From positions 3,850,001-3,914,000 of the forward strand of contig OX442324.1 in the NCBI GenBank assembly GCA_949358305.1: a stretch of 64,000 nucleotides of DNA, given 5' to 3'. Within the stretch, counting starts at the first letter, position 1. Each line of letters opens with the position of its first letter. Below the pieces are notes generated by a model that was given only the letters and a program-made list of their open reading frames with translations, was not told where the DNA came from and did no database searches. A program made the translations under genes and the position numbers. Shown here piece after piece: positions 13,901 to 26,171 of the stretch. This DNA is from Strigamia acuminata. Lineage: Eukaryota; Arthropoda; Chilopoda; Geophilomorpha; Linotaeniidae.

Positions 13901-15376
13901 AATACAATTTAAAAAATACAGCACGCAAAAATGTATTACAAAATGCAAATGTGTTACTAGTATATAGAAATCTTGAGCGCTGCAACGTAGATTCGTTCCT
14001 CGACTCGTAAAAAAGCATCATATAAAAAAAAATGGTGGTCGGATTGGGCATTATATATTTACCAAAGATGCATTTGCATTACCAATATCCATTGAGACTG
14101 CGAATAAGAGGTTAAGGGAGTGAATCGTTGGCCACGCTTGGTCTGTTTTTGTTTGCCAGACCTCACTAGAGGCTCGCTCAACTGATAGTAAGAAGCTACA
14201 ATTCACCGAGAAAGTGTTCAAATTGAGGAAAATAGAATGATAAGTCCCAACCCTCTTGATATCTGCTGGAAATGCAGAAGAGGCGGCTTTTCCTCTTCAG
14301 ACATTCAACCGAGAAGAAGCGAAAGATATGGCCTGGTGCCAATGATTGCACACGGCTATCATCTTGGAGCGCAACTGGCCATCAACACAAATCAATAAAC
14401 AAAGAGCAAACAAAATTCTATTTGCTCAAAACTTTGTCAGAATTGACGCTTGCCGCAGAAATGGAACCAACATGTGGAAACAATCAAATAAGTCACTAGC
14501 AGGTAAATGGATTAACCAAGGTGCTGGTTTGCACGCCTTCCTTCCATCTCTCGCTTCATTCCTATTCTACACACAACATCATTGTGTTAAATAGTTGTAC
14601 TAAGACCACGCATCATGCATTTTTAGTGTTCAAAGTCTTTTCTTCCGTTTTAATGCTTTTAAGTGCACCTCTTATTAAATAAAAAGAAAGGAAAAAGCAG
14701 AAAAGAAAGAAAAAATAAATTTGCAAATTCAATTTTCTTGCTACAAAAATCGTAATAAGTCATCGAGACCGATTTAAACAACTTTTAAACAACTACATTT
14801 TGAATTTAAACAGAAAAACTCTGCTGCTTCCCTAGAAATTAATGGGTGAGCGTCAACCTCCAATTTAAATTTACATATCACCAAGTTTAAACTGGTCAAG
14901 TGGTCATATGGCCATTATAAACTCAATAGATATCGCTACACTTTGGAAAGTGTCCAGCTGATGAGTTAGTATCAATTTTTATTAAATCAAGTTTAATTCA
15001 TTTACAGATAATCGATCTACCACAACAATCACTAAACCTCTCCAGCAGTAGGTTGCCCTGCTAACAAGAAGTGAGCAAATAAATCTGTTCCACTAAAGTT
15101 TACTACTTGTTGAGCCCAAACATGGCCAAGCCAGTAGTGTCCAGGTACGTCTGTGACTAGACTGCACTATTGACTCACAGCAGATTACTGTTTTCGTCTA
15201 TTACACGTCATCACCCATCAAACTGAATATATTGTGCGGTATGATAACATTATGGAACAACTCCTCCAGCTGATCACCCGTTCCCATTAAAACACACAAG
15301 TTAAGCGGCATTGGGCCTGGTCAGTACTTGGATAGATGACCTGCTGAATATCCCAGTTGTTTTTCAATCCATGTCT

Positions 15377-15500
15377 GACCTACAGTACGCACCCGGTATC
15401 TTCACGCTGAATTGGTACTGAGCATCCCATTCTCCGCAGACGATTTTCTAATTCCAGTTGTTATTTAACAGTATTAAGCCTAATATTAAACCTAATGCTA
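15377..15500. repeat. Dispersed repeat family A, copy 1
   Basis: The segment running from GACCTACAGTACGCACCCGG through CCCATTCTCCGCAGACGATT and TAATTCCAGTTGTTATTTAA matches the reverse complement of 26074-26171 with scattered differences. Its first part matches 25738-25790. It is probably a transposable-element remnant of unidentified family. Confidence 0.6.
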
Positions 15501-16188
15501 GCTCATAATTATAAAAAAAAATAAAATTTGATTCTTTAAAATCCCTATAGTCAATTAATAATTGATGATTTGACCTTGCAATCTTTTTTTTCTATTTTTT
15601 CCTAATTCTACAGAAAGTAATTTCATTTATTTTATCATCCATTTTTAACAATACAAACCAAATAAATGGGAATAAACGTCAAAGGTTTCTCGTTATTGCA
15701 AGATAGCAGAACAACTTAGCTGAATTGAAGTATAGAGCTAGACCAACGTTGGTAACGTTTGATTTTTGGCTACACCGAAAACAAATGCCCTAAAATGGCA
15801 TCAATACATGATTCAATAACCTTGCACTAACATTATCACAGCAAAGAGAACTCACTCAAATAATAAGCTTAACGATAACAGACTTGGCGAGGCTGGAAGT
15901 CACACGAATTTCAATGAGTGCATTCAATTTTCAAAAGAAAAAAAATCACTTATCCTTTTATTCCTATTCCACAAGTCACTTATGAATGAACGCATTCATT
16001 TGACAACCGAATGCCCATCGATGACTTAGGATAATTTCCAAAATGGCTGCCGATCAAACTCGCAAAGCGTATAAGTCTTTTCTACGAGGAAATTATACTT
16101 TGCTAAAAAATTGATCATGTAAACACGAGTTTAGTGCTAATTCGAAAAACAAAATTCCATTTTCGGGAGATAGATTTTTGGTGTTTTA

Positions 16189-16295
16189 GGAAATTGCCCT
16201 TTGCTAGTCACACACACACTCACACACGACATCATGTTTACCAGAGAACTGACGCCATGTAAACACACACAGTTTACCAGAAAAATAAAATTTCA
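16189..16295. repeat. Dispersed repeat family B, copy 1
   Basis: The segment AAATTGCCCTTTGCTAGTCA ... ACATCATGTTTACCAGAGAA ... is closely repeated at 31367-31466. Neither copy has clear terminal repeats or a long open frame. Confidence 0.6.
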
Positions 16296-19274
16296 CTCAT
16301 CTGGAAAACTGTCTCCGTGTAAACATTGCTTTTATAAGTCGGAACGAAAATGTCGACACTTCCGCAGCATTCTACGAGTCATTTAAGGCGAATAAGTACC
16401 GGAACCATTTGTAGTTTTTGATGTGAATAACAACGTCCTGTCCTGCCTCTTCAACAAGTTTATTTCTACTAAACTAATTAACAATATAACAAACAATCTG
16501 CTCTTTGCCGATTGGTCAGAACAGACAAATCAGGCTTGTCTTTTGCATCCCCCGAGGAAAGAAGAGGAAAACATGTTTTCATTTTAACAGCAAAGTTATA
16601 ATTGTGTCTATAAATCGCCAAATTCGGCAAAATCCCTATTAGCGATAACTCCCGCCTATGTACATATCTGCAAGCTACAGTTTGCGATTGCATTTCCAGT
16701 TTGATGTATCACTGCCATTTTCAATGTCAATTATTAAACAATAAACAAATAAAACTCGTTTTCCCATTCCATTTATCAAACTCCCTCAAACGGTTTGAAA
16801 AACTTTTTCAAACGGTTATCATTTCGAGCATTTAAATTCACCGTTAGATAATTTATTTCTGGTGCTTAAAAGTGGATCGATTGAAAAATGGCGTAGCGCA
16901 TCACATGATCTCCGGCTGATTTCCAAGGCATGTGCAGCTCTAATTCGAAACTTAGTGCTGATAAACTAATAAACAGTTTTCTGCTTCTAATTTGCACAAC
17001 ATCCGCTTAAATTTCAAAGAAAAAGCTGCTCATTTTTTTTCTCTTTTCTTTTTCTCTTCTTCTTCGTTTTTTTTTTGCCAGCTAGCTTCGGATGAGTTTC
17101 CGCTCGCATGCAAACGCAGCTCCAGACTCCCGTCGCCGCCCCAAACGCGAAAAATGCTTTAAGTAATAATTTCAAAGCCAATAACCAAGATCTTTCGAAT
17201 ATTATTTCCAAATTAAATGCCACAAATCCTGATTTGAAATGCATCATCAGCACTAATTCGCTCGCCATGCATCCATCCATCTCTTAACGAATTCGCATTT
17301 CAAGAGCACGCTTTAATGAGGCGCACTTCCGAGGAAGCAAATACCACATATCAATTTCGTATTCATCAGAAATTCAAGATTCAGATCGAGAAATGACGCA
17401 CTCGACTCGAGCAGAAGCAGAATCCCAGCTCAAACCTGTGCATTGCATTATGGGTACTTGGTATACAATCAACTGCTGCACACACACATACACACGAGCT
17501 TTAATATCGATCTTATGTCACCATCCCACAATGCACTGTTCAACGAGACAATATATAAATCTATTAGAGCGCACACACTTTCAAACTTCCAACCGATCTG
17601 GGCATTCAATCAAACAGCGTCGCATTTATTAGCGCAAATAATGAATAGCAATAAGCATGCACCTTTTATCCACCTTTTACATACCAATTGGTTTACTTAC
17701 GATAAAATTCAATTCATGTAAATCCAATTACATTCATAAAGGATCCACTTTCCTTTCTTTTCCACTGTACACAGCCATTCGCAGCTGCATCGGCGAAGTG
17801 GGTATCGTGTGACAAAATTTTACCATTTCCCTCCTTAATCTTCCTCTAACATTTCACCCAGGCGACATTTAGAAAGAAAGGGAACAAATCCCCGTCAATC
17901 CAATTTGCCAACGATTAGGACGAACACATCAAATGGAAAATAATAAAAAAAAAAAAAAAAAAGAAAAAAGAAAAAAAAAGAAAGAAAAAAAAATAACAAA
18001 TCCCACACTTCTCACGAGCAGCTATGATCGGCTTGAGCGCCATCTCCACTCTAAATCCGATTGGTCCATCGGTTAACAAAAGAAGAAATCCTCTCCCAAA
18101 CCGTGCCTAAAAATCTTTTTTCTTTCCCTCTCCCTTTTTTTTATACACTTACACGATTTAACCTCCTGATATCTATCGTATATACGAATTCCTAACCTCC
18201 TAATACCCAAGTTTTTAATAATGCGGACTAGACACTTCGCACCTCCGCAAGAACATTACCGAAACATCGCGAGAGAAATCAAACAAAAATGAGTTCGGAT
18301 CCCAACGTTTGCCTAGTTGTGACACGATGCCATTTATTTCAATCCCATTTCTATGTTTTATTTCATTTTCCAGTGATTATTAAGCATTTATAAGCAATGA
18401 TTAAAAATCAAATGTTGCCTTGCATCCGAAAAAGGAAAAAAGAAATAAAAAATGGAGGGGAAAATTTATCGACTCAACATCACGCAATCACTTGCAAAAT
18501 AACAAGCCCAGTGACATAGAAATATTTCACATGCCACCTAGGGCGAATCAACTTCACTTGATTTAGTCTACCATTTCATTTCTTTTTAGACTTATTCACT
18601 TGATTGCAATCAATCACCCGAATAACGGGATAAAATTAGAGTTTACCACAAAGATCCGAGGACCAAAGAGCATCCATCTTATTGACTTAACTGTCAAGAG
18701 AGGAAAGGCAACAAAAAAATTGTTTCGGCTCACAAACCTGTTATTATACGTAACGTTTCAAATGCACACATTTTTATATTTAATTTGAACTAATAATAAA
18801 ATAAATTATTAGCGAAAGCGAAGAAAAAAGGGGAGCTATTTTGGTTGTATGTACGGTATGTATGTTGCTAAATTGGATGTATGCGTGACGCACAGGATAA
18901 TTACCTCGTTATGTATATCGCATAATGTTCATCTTCAAAATAAAATAAATAAACATAATGGTCGACAGTTTGGCAATATGTGCGGTATTCAAGTAGCAAA
19001 TTATGGTCAGATCGACATTTATTTCGGGTTTGATTGATTATCTCTTTAATACAAGTGTTGACAAAGTTACTCGAATGAAACCAATTGGAAATAATCATTC
19101 ACTAACCCGTCTTCAAGTGGATATTTTTTTAAATCGTTCAATTTTGCAATAAGTTTCAACACTTTTATTTTTTAGAATTGTTGAAATACACCAGAACGAG
19201 ACTGGAGCCAGTGCGTTGCTAAGATCGGATTCTACAATAGTTGAGAGCATTACAATAAATAAAAAAAATAATTA

Positions 19275-19311
19275 AATTCACTTTACTGTGAATATCACAG
19301 TAAAGTGAATT
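19275..19311. repeat. 37-nt perfect hairpin
   Basis: Two perfectly complementary 17-nt arms (AATTCACTTTACTGTGA and its inverse) are separated by the 3-nt loop ATA. It has no obvious coding or terminator context and may be a tiny palindromic insertion or a cruciform-prone site. Confidence 0.9.
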
Positions 19312-19412
19312 ATGGTAAATCGTCAAAACCAGATTTTTTCCCTTCAAATTTCAAAAGCTGTTTATCAACAATTGTTTTTCTACAATTTTTCAATTTTTCT
19401 CCTTTTTTTATA

Positions 19413-19417
<5 letters not shown>

Positions 19418-19497
<80 letters not shown>

Positions 19498-19504
19498 ACA
19501 AACA
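19418..19504. repeat. (TAAA)n microsatellite, about 20 units
   Basis: A nearly perfect TAAA run. Read on the minus strand it makes a false LFIYLFIY-type peptide. Confidence 0.95.
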
Positions 19505-20904
19505 AAAAAACATTTCAATTTTCAATATACACACAACTGCTATGTTAGTCGAAGTTTAATTGAATTCGCAAGTTTGCATTACAGGAAAAATCAATTGTCA
19601 CAAACCCATGTCCATCTGCAATTGAAGAGAAACATCACAAACAACCGAAAAACTCCACATCAAATCAATCCTTTCCACCAAAGAAGAAAAAAAAAAGATT
19701 TAAAAAAAAAAAAATTTAAAAAATTTAAAAAAATATTATTTTTTTTCCTTTTAAAATTAAAAATAAAAGAAAAAAAAAACTAATAATAATAGCCGAAACA
19801 TTTGTCATTTCGTCAAACAAGAAAGCAAAAAAAAAAATCAAACAAAAAATTAAACCCCTTAACTATTGACTTTCCTTCATCCCATTTGAAAATGACACAA
19901 GACACAAATTTATTTCACAAACTGCAATGCACAAACATATCGCATTATGATACAGAGCGTATCAACTGTATTAAAGAGGGATGTAACTGTCAAAAGTGAA
20001 ATCTTATTATAAACTTGCACCGGAGATGCAAAGTCTTAAGTCACAATCGAATTTATGGTAAAAAAAAATCACACACACACAGAAAGGGCGTAAAAAAATA
20101 AATTAAAAATGTTCAAAACCCGAATAATTTTAGATATCTAAACGCGAGTGCGAAAATTTAAATTTTCTTTTTTCTTTTTCTTATCTCTTCGTGTAATTTA
20201 TTTATTTCGTGTGTGGAATAACTATATTGTCTGAGTAATGTGTATGTGCATCGAAATTATTAAATGGATTCCAGAATGGATGTGCAAATTTTTCTTTCTT
20301 TTTTCTTTCTTTTTTCTTTTCAATTTGAGTAAAAATTTCAGGAGAAAACCGCAACATTGTCTTGATCAAAACAGGGGGGGTTTTGAATGACATCAATTAA
20401 CATAAAATCGATAAAAACTAAAGATCATCATTTCTTCTTAAAAGGAAAATAATAACGCAACAAAAAAAAATTAAAAAAATTAAATTAGTGTTATATTTTT
20501 AACAAGATAAATGCATTTATAGTTCAATTTCAGTGTTCCCTACCCCAATAAAATTAAAAATTAAAAATACAATTTTCCACACTATAAAAAATTTAAAAAA
20601 AGAAAGAAAAAAAAAACACCCGCATTAAAAACAAACTTTCCCTCAAACTACACACACAAATTGCATAATTAACTCGAATTAAATCTTAAAATTTATTACC
20701 ACCCAATTTTATTACACTTGAATCCAAGTTCAAATTTAATCTTTGCATTTTAAATGTGTTAAAAAACCAATAAATAATAATTTACGACACTTCGAGACAA
20801 ACGCAAAAAGATTTTCAAAAAAAAATTAATTAATTAATTAATTACTTAAAAAAAAAAAGAAAATATATATATTTCGCAATAAAAACCAAAAAGAAAATTC
20901 AAAA

Positions 20905-21430
20905 CGCGTGTCCATTTGGCGCCGTTTTGCACGCAGCTTCGTTCGCCGAAGCAAATACAAATCTCCGTCACCATCACACCAACCATGGGAATGTGTGGAT
21001 CAAAAGGGCGCGCAGGATTCAGTCTGGCGCGTCATGAATACCATCCAGATTGGTGCGCGAATCCCGGAAGGAAGGATATATATCACTATCTCACTGCCGC
21101 CTCCCATCGCCCTTATTCCCCATGGCTACGAAAGCTCTCTCACGCGAGAGACCGTTTCATCAGGAAAGGAGAGCGAGCGAGAGAGAGAGAGGGTCTCCTT
21201 CACATGCCTTCTTAGGACAGCTTCCGTTTCTGGCGAGCAACTCGGGCGGAGCAGAGTCGATCGCGCGCAAACCGCAAAAGGACCTCGGGCAGGAGTGCTG
21301 CACGCGCCCGTCTCCGCCCAACCCATATACCCAGACCCCAGTTCCTCGCGATGCTCTAGGCAGAATGAGAACAGATGGAAAAGTGGTCCGGTTTAAATTG
21401 AGCTCCTCACTTGAGCACAAACTTCCGTAA
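20905..21430. promoter_or_regulatory. GC-rich, CpG-containing block inside CARP intron 1
   Basis: This block stands out from AT-rich surroundings by many CG dinucleotides (GGCGCCG, TCGATCGCGCGC, CGGGCAGG), a GAGAGA run near 21175-21195 and a TATATATC string near 21078. Several frames stay open across it on both strands, which is expected from the composition. No frame matches a family I know. It could be an alternative promoter or first exon for CARP, or an unmethylated regulatory island. I cannot decide between these from sequence alone. Confidence 0.35.
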
Positions 21431-22336
21431 TAAAATAGTTTGATATTTATATTGTGCAGAGGGGGAAAATATATATTCATGTAAACAGAAGAAGAACACA
21501 GTAACTGTCACGGAAATAAATAGAAACTTTTTTTCTTAAAAAAAAATAAAAAAATAAAAAATAAAAATAAAGAGAAAATTTGAAATTGTAAATTTATTTT
21601 TGAATAAGTGATGCACTTTGATGTTATCACGAAAGATGCCAATCTTGAGAATAAATTGACCAGAGCCATATCTAGAATTTGAATGGCTGATATGTGGGCA
21701 ATCTTGGAAATGCACAACTGAAACAGATCAAAGAGCTGAAGCTTGAGGGAAAGGTAAACATTGAATGCGTCAACTTATACATGCAAATCGCACGCCCCGG
21801 TTCAAATTAATCAGTTTTTTTCCTTCCCCGACTTTTCCTGTGTGTGTGTAGTCGTAATGATGTATCAATAATGTAAGAGATGAAGCAATTCACCTTTTTA
21901 ATCATCTAAATCGCCATCAAATGACAATTTCGAACGACAAAACCGTCTCTTAACCTAATTGTTCCGAGTCGTAATTAACTGACACGCAGAAAGAAAGGTT
22001 GGATTTTATCATTTCACGTATTCTTTTGTTCGTGCTAGACACCACTTGATCGCTCACTAATCCCCGCCCCTCACCTGACTGAGTGCCAGGTGCACAAGAC
22101 AGACAAATGCGTTTCTCATATATTTCAACACGTTCAATCCAAATTCTTGAAAATTTTTCCATTATACCTGAAATCATTTCTCATCCAATTTTCAATTCAA
22201 CTTCCTATTTTATGAATCAAATCATTTTCTACGACTTTTTCTTGCTCATTCTCATTCTACAAATTCCAACACAATTCTATAATGCCATTTTTCTACTAAC
22301 ATCACCAATATTTATTACTCAAAAAAAAAATAATAA

Positions 22337-22617
22337 TACCGTATTTTCGCGATTAAAAACCACTTTCAGCCGCGGCTATTAATCGAGTGCGGCTCTAATT
22401 TCAAATAGTGGCCGATATCAATGTTGCTTTCATTGAACGTTCGTCATATTTGCTCTACGTTTATTATATTTACCATATATTTAAGTCATTTTGTGCGTAT
22501 TGGTTCCCATTACACTAGTAACAATAACCTCTTATATCAAATCGCCTCTCACAGTCGCGGCTCTTATTCGAGGGCGGCTACAATTCAAGAGCGACTCTTA
22601 ATCGGTAAAATACGGTA
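22337..22617. mobile_element. MITE, TACCGTATTTT family (281 bp)
   Basis: The element begins TACCGTATTTTCGCGATTAA and ends AATCGGTAAAATACGGTA, an imperfect terminal inverted repeat with TA at both outer ends. Just inside are CCGCGGCTATTAATCGAGTG and TTCGAGGGCGGCTACAATTC, shared with the other copies. There is no open frame, so it would be a non-autonomous DNA transposon. It lies just downstream of CARP exon 1. Confidence 0.8.
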
Positions 22618-22651
22618 ATTAAATTAAATTAAATTAAATTAAATTAAATAA
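22618..22651. repeat. (AATTA)n microsatellite
   Basis: About six tandem 5-bp units directly abutting the end of the MITE at 22617. It may have grown from the element's tail or target site. Confidence 0.85.
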
Positions 22652-22867
22652 ATAAATATTGAAATTTTTTTCTCGTCAAAACGACAACAAATTTTTAAAA
22701 ATTTAAAATAAAATAAACAAATATTTCAACTAATAAAAAATCAATTACATTTTTTTTTTAAGAAAGAAAAAAAAATATGTAAGCTTATATCTAAACATAC
22801 TGTATACAAGTTTCTGTTATCATGAAAAAACATTCGAATTTTGCAACACATAAAAGTGTCCTCTTAC

Positions 22868-22943
22868 CTGTAGCCAGGAGTAACATGTGCAGCAAGAGAG
22901 GCAGCCAACACGCAGGGGCTAAGACAACCCGCAATTCAACCAT
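22868..22943 (-). CDS. Carbonic anhydrase-related protein (CA10/CA11 type), exon 1 with signal peptide
   Basis: The coding part of exon 1 is 76 nt: 25 codons plus one base, then the donor GTAAGAGG. The peptide starts MVELRVVLA and continues into a strongly hydrophobic stretch (PLLLHMLLLA) ending Ala-Thr. This is a typical cleavable secretion signal without a long basic n-region. ATG at 22943 is the first ATG of this frame; longer versions of the frame need a TTG start. The spare G pairs with the first two bases of exon 2, so the predicted protein passes from signal peptide straight into the WEEWWTYDGISG block, as expected for secreted CARP proteins. The link between these exons, 10 kb apart, rests on phase and protein sense. 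Confidence 0.8.
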
Positions 22944-22989
22944 GACTCGATGCAAGAGTGTAAACAAAGCATAAGACAGGTGCCACCAT
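22936..22989 (-). promoter_or_regulatory. 17-codon uORF overlapping the CARP start codon
   Basis: In the presumed 5' leader an ATG at 22989 opens a 17-codon frame, out of frame with CARP. Its stop TGA (22938-22936) lies inside the first CARP codons, so stop and main start overlap within 8 nt. If the transcript begins upstream of 22989, this uORF would be expected to lower or condition CARP translation. Confidence 0.55.
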
Positions 22990-23560
22990 AATCCCAAAGA
23001 TGGGAGATGGGCAAAACCGAACTCGAACGACCGACTCCCGCACAGTCCCGCTCACTTCCACGACCAACACGAGACTGCAGCAACCGTGCGCGCGTTTCTC
23101 TGGGTCTCCGTCAGCCTCCTTCCCTATTGGCCCGCCAGAGCCCGTTAACGGCCAATCACGCGACGGGACGAGAAGCGACGGAAGGAGGACACCGGTCACC
23201 AAACACAGGTAAATAAAACGATATGTCAAGTTCAGGTGAGAAACCCAAATTCGATGCTAACAACTTTTACTGCCTTTCACAACACCCACTTACCACCCTC
23301 CCCCACCCCCACCCAACCCCCACCCCACCTCCCAAACTCACCATTTAATTACTAATATAATTCAACTTCAATTTTAATCTTATCCACCGCCTAAAAGCAC
23401 CGCCCGAAGAGGTTGCTTTGCCGCGGAGCAAACTACACTTGCCGGCAAAACGATCAATACATGCAGTTGCTCGCAGCCGAGGTGGTACTTGTCGCACCGA
23501 TGGAAATCCTCCCATCGTTGCAAGTCACTCATCTACCCTCCCTTTACAGCCAATCTATCT
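22990..23560 (-). promoter_or_regulatory. GC-rich promoter candidate for CARP
   Basis: Directly upstream of CARP exon 1, 23000-23215 is clearly richer in G, C and CpG than the surrounding DNA. A second GC-rich patch lies at 23390-23530, with a C-rich tract (23280-23335) between them. This is the natural place for the CARP transcription start. I see no convincing TATA box. Confidence 0.5.
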
Positions 23561-25737
23561 CTTCTTCTAAGGAGCTGCCAATGTAGCATCAAAACTACAA
23601 TTTTCCACGGATAATCCCCCATTTTCTGCTTTCACAAAAAAATCTCTTTTCACAAAATCAAAAAAAAAAAATAACTTATTTATTTTATTTATTAAAAAAT
23701 ATTTACAATTTCAAAAAAAAATTATTTTTTTTAAAAAAAAATTAAAGTTGTCCCTCACCGAGCAATTTTCTTGACATCTCGAATTGAGCTGAATGAGAAA
23801 CCAGGCAAAACTTAATTACATCTCCCCTTTCCTTCACCTTCCCTGAATCCGAGCACAATTTCCTTTCACAGAAATTATTTTCGGGGGCCTAAAAAATGGC
23901 GGAATCGTATGAAATTACAGACAGAATAATTGTTTAGTCGATGCCATAATGCTACAAAATTAGCGGAGTGCCAAAGTAACTGCTTCAAATTCACTTCCCG
24001 TGACCCCGGTGTGACAAGCGATTCTCAAGCGGCACGCGCTGTTCATTGCAGATCCATTAAAACGACGGCCATCTTGCATAACTTTTGTGTGCCAGCACAC
24101 GTATCCCCTAGCATTTCCGTGCATGCGCACAAGGAAAAAAAAAAAAAACAAGTATTACCATTAAAAATAATCCAATTCTTTGCCTTCTGCATCATTTATT
24201 CTTCAAACTCGAACCTAAGACTCAATCACCTCATTGCAATAACAAAACGGCGTTGCGAGGGCGGTTACACGTGACAAAGACTAAAACGGAAACCTCAACC
24301 ACCCCTCCTTCCTTTCCCCATCGATTCGTCACTTCTGGTCACGAAAGCCGCACCCTTCTTGACTCACACCCACACACTTGTCACCCACAATCCAGAATCT
24401 CACCAAAAGCGATCGTCAAATTAACTCGTCCGACATCTGGTGGCAGATTTTTAATTCATTTTTCTTCCCCACACTTTTTCGAAACGCCAAATTTCAAACT
24501 TCCAATCGTTTCAACACTTTTTACACTCAGAAATAACACTAAATGATTCCCTTCCATTCTTTTTAGTACCTAACTTCAACTCAAATCGTTTTTTCCCATC
24601 ATTAAAGCATTCATTAGCCAAGACAAAGTCACTCATAACTATCAAATTACAACCAAGGGAAGAATCAAACATGGCATCCACCATTAAAACTCTACTAAAA
24701 TCCGCTCCTAACAACTATTATTTCATTAAAATTAATCTCTTTTTTTTACCCTCTCTCTTTTTTATTTTTTTTTATTTATTTATTTTTTTCAAGACACACA
24801 ACAATCATGAAAATGGCGACCAAATCGAAAATCACAAAGACCAGATAATTCACTTTATATCAAATTTTCACAGCTTGCAACCAAAATGACCCCATTGTTT
24901 TCATTTATTTCTGCAATTCTAATTAAGTGAGTTGTTGAATACAGGCGACGATATTAATTTATTGCGCACACCTAAATTACGACCGAAAGCGATATTTCAC
25001 TTATGATCTATTGCCATTTGTCCACGATAGTGCTATCCTACTCACACCCTCTACACTTTACTCATAAATGCAATACAATTCAATTCACTTCTTGAGGCTA
25101 AATGCAATATGCAATGTGAATGCAAATGTGTATCGGATTTTCATTGTACCGCTCCAGACCGCGCTTGCAAGTGAGAAAATTCACGAGCACATTTTTGTAC
25201 CACGTACCCGTCAACTTACTCAAATTTCCCCAACTCCCCACCATTGTATAGTTTGACATGTTTGTAAACCTCGCTATCACAACGTCCAGTTTATTGTCAA
25301 CAATTCCAAAAAGTGGAACCAACTCAACACAACCACTGTTTTGTTTGAACGTGATGAATGAAGTGGCCTTTTTGTTCTCTCCTCGTTTAGGCAAGTGTTG
25401 CTTAGCAACGCACAACTCATTAGGCCTCCATACACACAATTTTAACTTACTGAAATTAAGGCTTTAATCCAGCCATTCATTTACACTGATTTTTAGCTAA
25501 GACGTCTTTTATACATCCGAGCAATTCCTCTCCGTTGGAAAGACATAACTTCTCAACTCTCTTTGAATGGGAACCAAAGATTTTCAATTTGGGATCTCAT
25601 CACCAATCCAAGCTGTCAATCTTATTACTCAACGTCCACTGTTTCGTCCACATGTGGTAAAAGTCTTGCTAGGGAATTATTTTATCACTCATCGCCAAGA
25701 GGACATGCTCTAATGTGCCAATGCAAACTTCGCAACT

Positions 25738-25790
25738 GACCTACAGTTCGTGCCCAATATCTTGATGCCAAATTCAAACTGCGCATGCGC
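25738..25790. repeat. Dispersed repeat family A, copy 2 (fragment)
   Basis: The segment GACCTACAGTTCGTGCCCAA followed by TATCTTGATGCCAAA matches the start of the copy at 15377 and, inverted, the end of the copy at 26074-26171. Together with the latter it forms a large imperfect palindrome around the MITE at 25940. Confidence 0.55.
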
Positions 25791-25939
25791 ATTCATTTAA
25801 CATGGCGATTGTCGAGCTTGTTGCACACAAAAGAAATAAAGCAGCAATATTTCAGCACCATGCTGTAAATTACTTTTGTTAATGAGTAGTTTATTCGTTA
25901 TTTACTTTATTTTAGCATTATTAGGCCTAATATTAGGCT

Positions 25940-26073
25940 TACCGTATTTCTTCGATTCTAAGACGCACCCGATTTTTTACAGATGTTAATATGGAGATTA
26001 AAAAACGCACCGGTATTTAAAAATGCTTACATGGGTAATAAAAAGTGCATCTTAGAATCGAAGAAATACGATA
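25940..26073. mobile_element. MITE, TACCGTATTTC subfamily (134 bp)
   Basis: Its ends are TACCGTATTTCTTCGATTCT and AGAATCGAAGAAATACGATA, nearly perfect inverted repeats of over 20 bp, with GACGCACC and GTGCATC just inside. The TA-bounded TACCGTATTT end is shared with the other copies but the interior differs, so it is a sister subfamily. Confidence 0.85.
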
Positions 26074-26171
26074 ATACTGCTAAACAACAACTGGAATTAG
26101 GAAATCATCTGCGCAGAATGGGATGTGCAATATGAGTTTGGCATCAAGATATCGGGCGCGAACTGTACACA
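26074..26171. repeat. Dispersed repeat family A, copy 3 (inverted)
   Basis: The segment AACAACTGGAATTAGGAAAT to GATATCGGGCGCGAACTGTA is the reverse complement of most of 15377-15480. It directly follows the MITE end. Confidence 0.6.

Larger units (their letters stand above)
12488..22867 (-). other. CARP intron 1 (about 10.4 kb)
   Basis: Intron between the two recognised CARP exons, with GTAAGA at its 5' end (22867) and ACAG at its 3' end (12488). It holds AT-rich sequence, simple repeats, a dispersed-repeat copy (15377-15500), a second dispersed repeat (16189-16295), a hairpin (19275-19311), a long TAAA array, a GC-rich block (20905-21430) and a MITE (22337-22617). I see no other coding exon. 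Confidence 0.75.

Noticed and set aside
20908-21396. 162-codon plus-strand frame
   Set aside because: Several frames are open on both strands because the block is GC-rich. The peptide has no recognisable domain and repeats such as SERERER come from the GA run.
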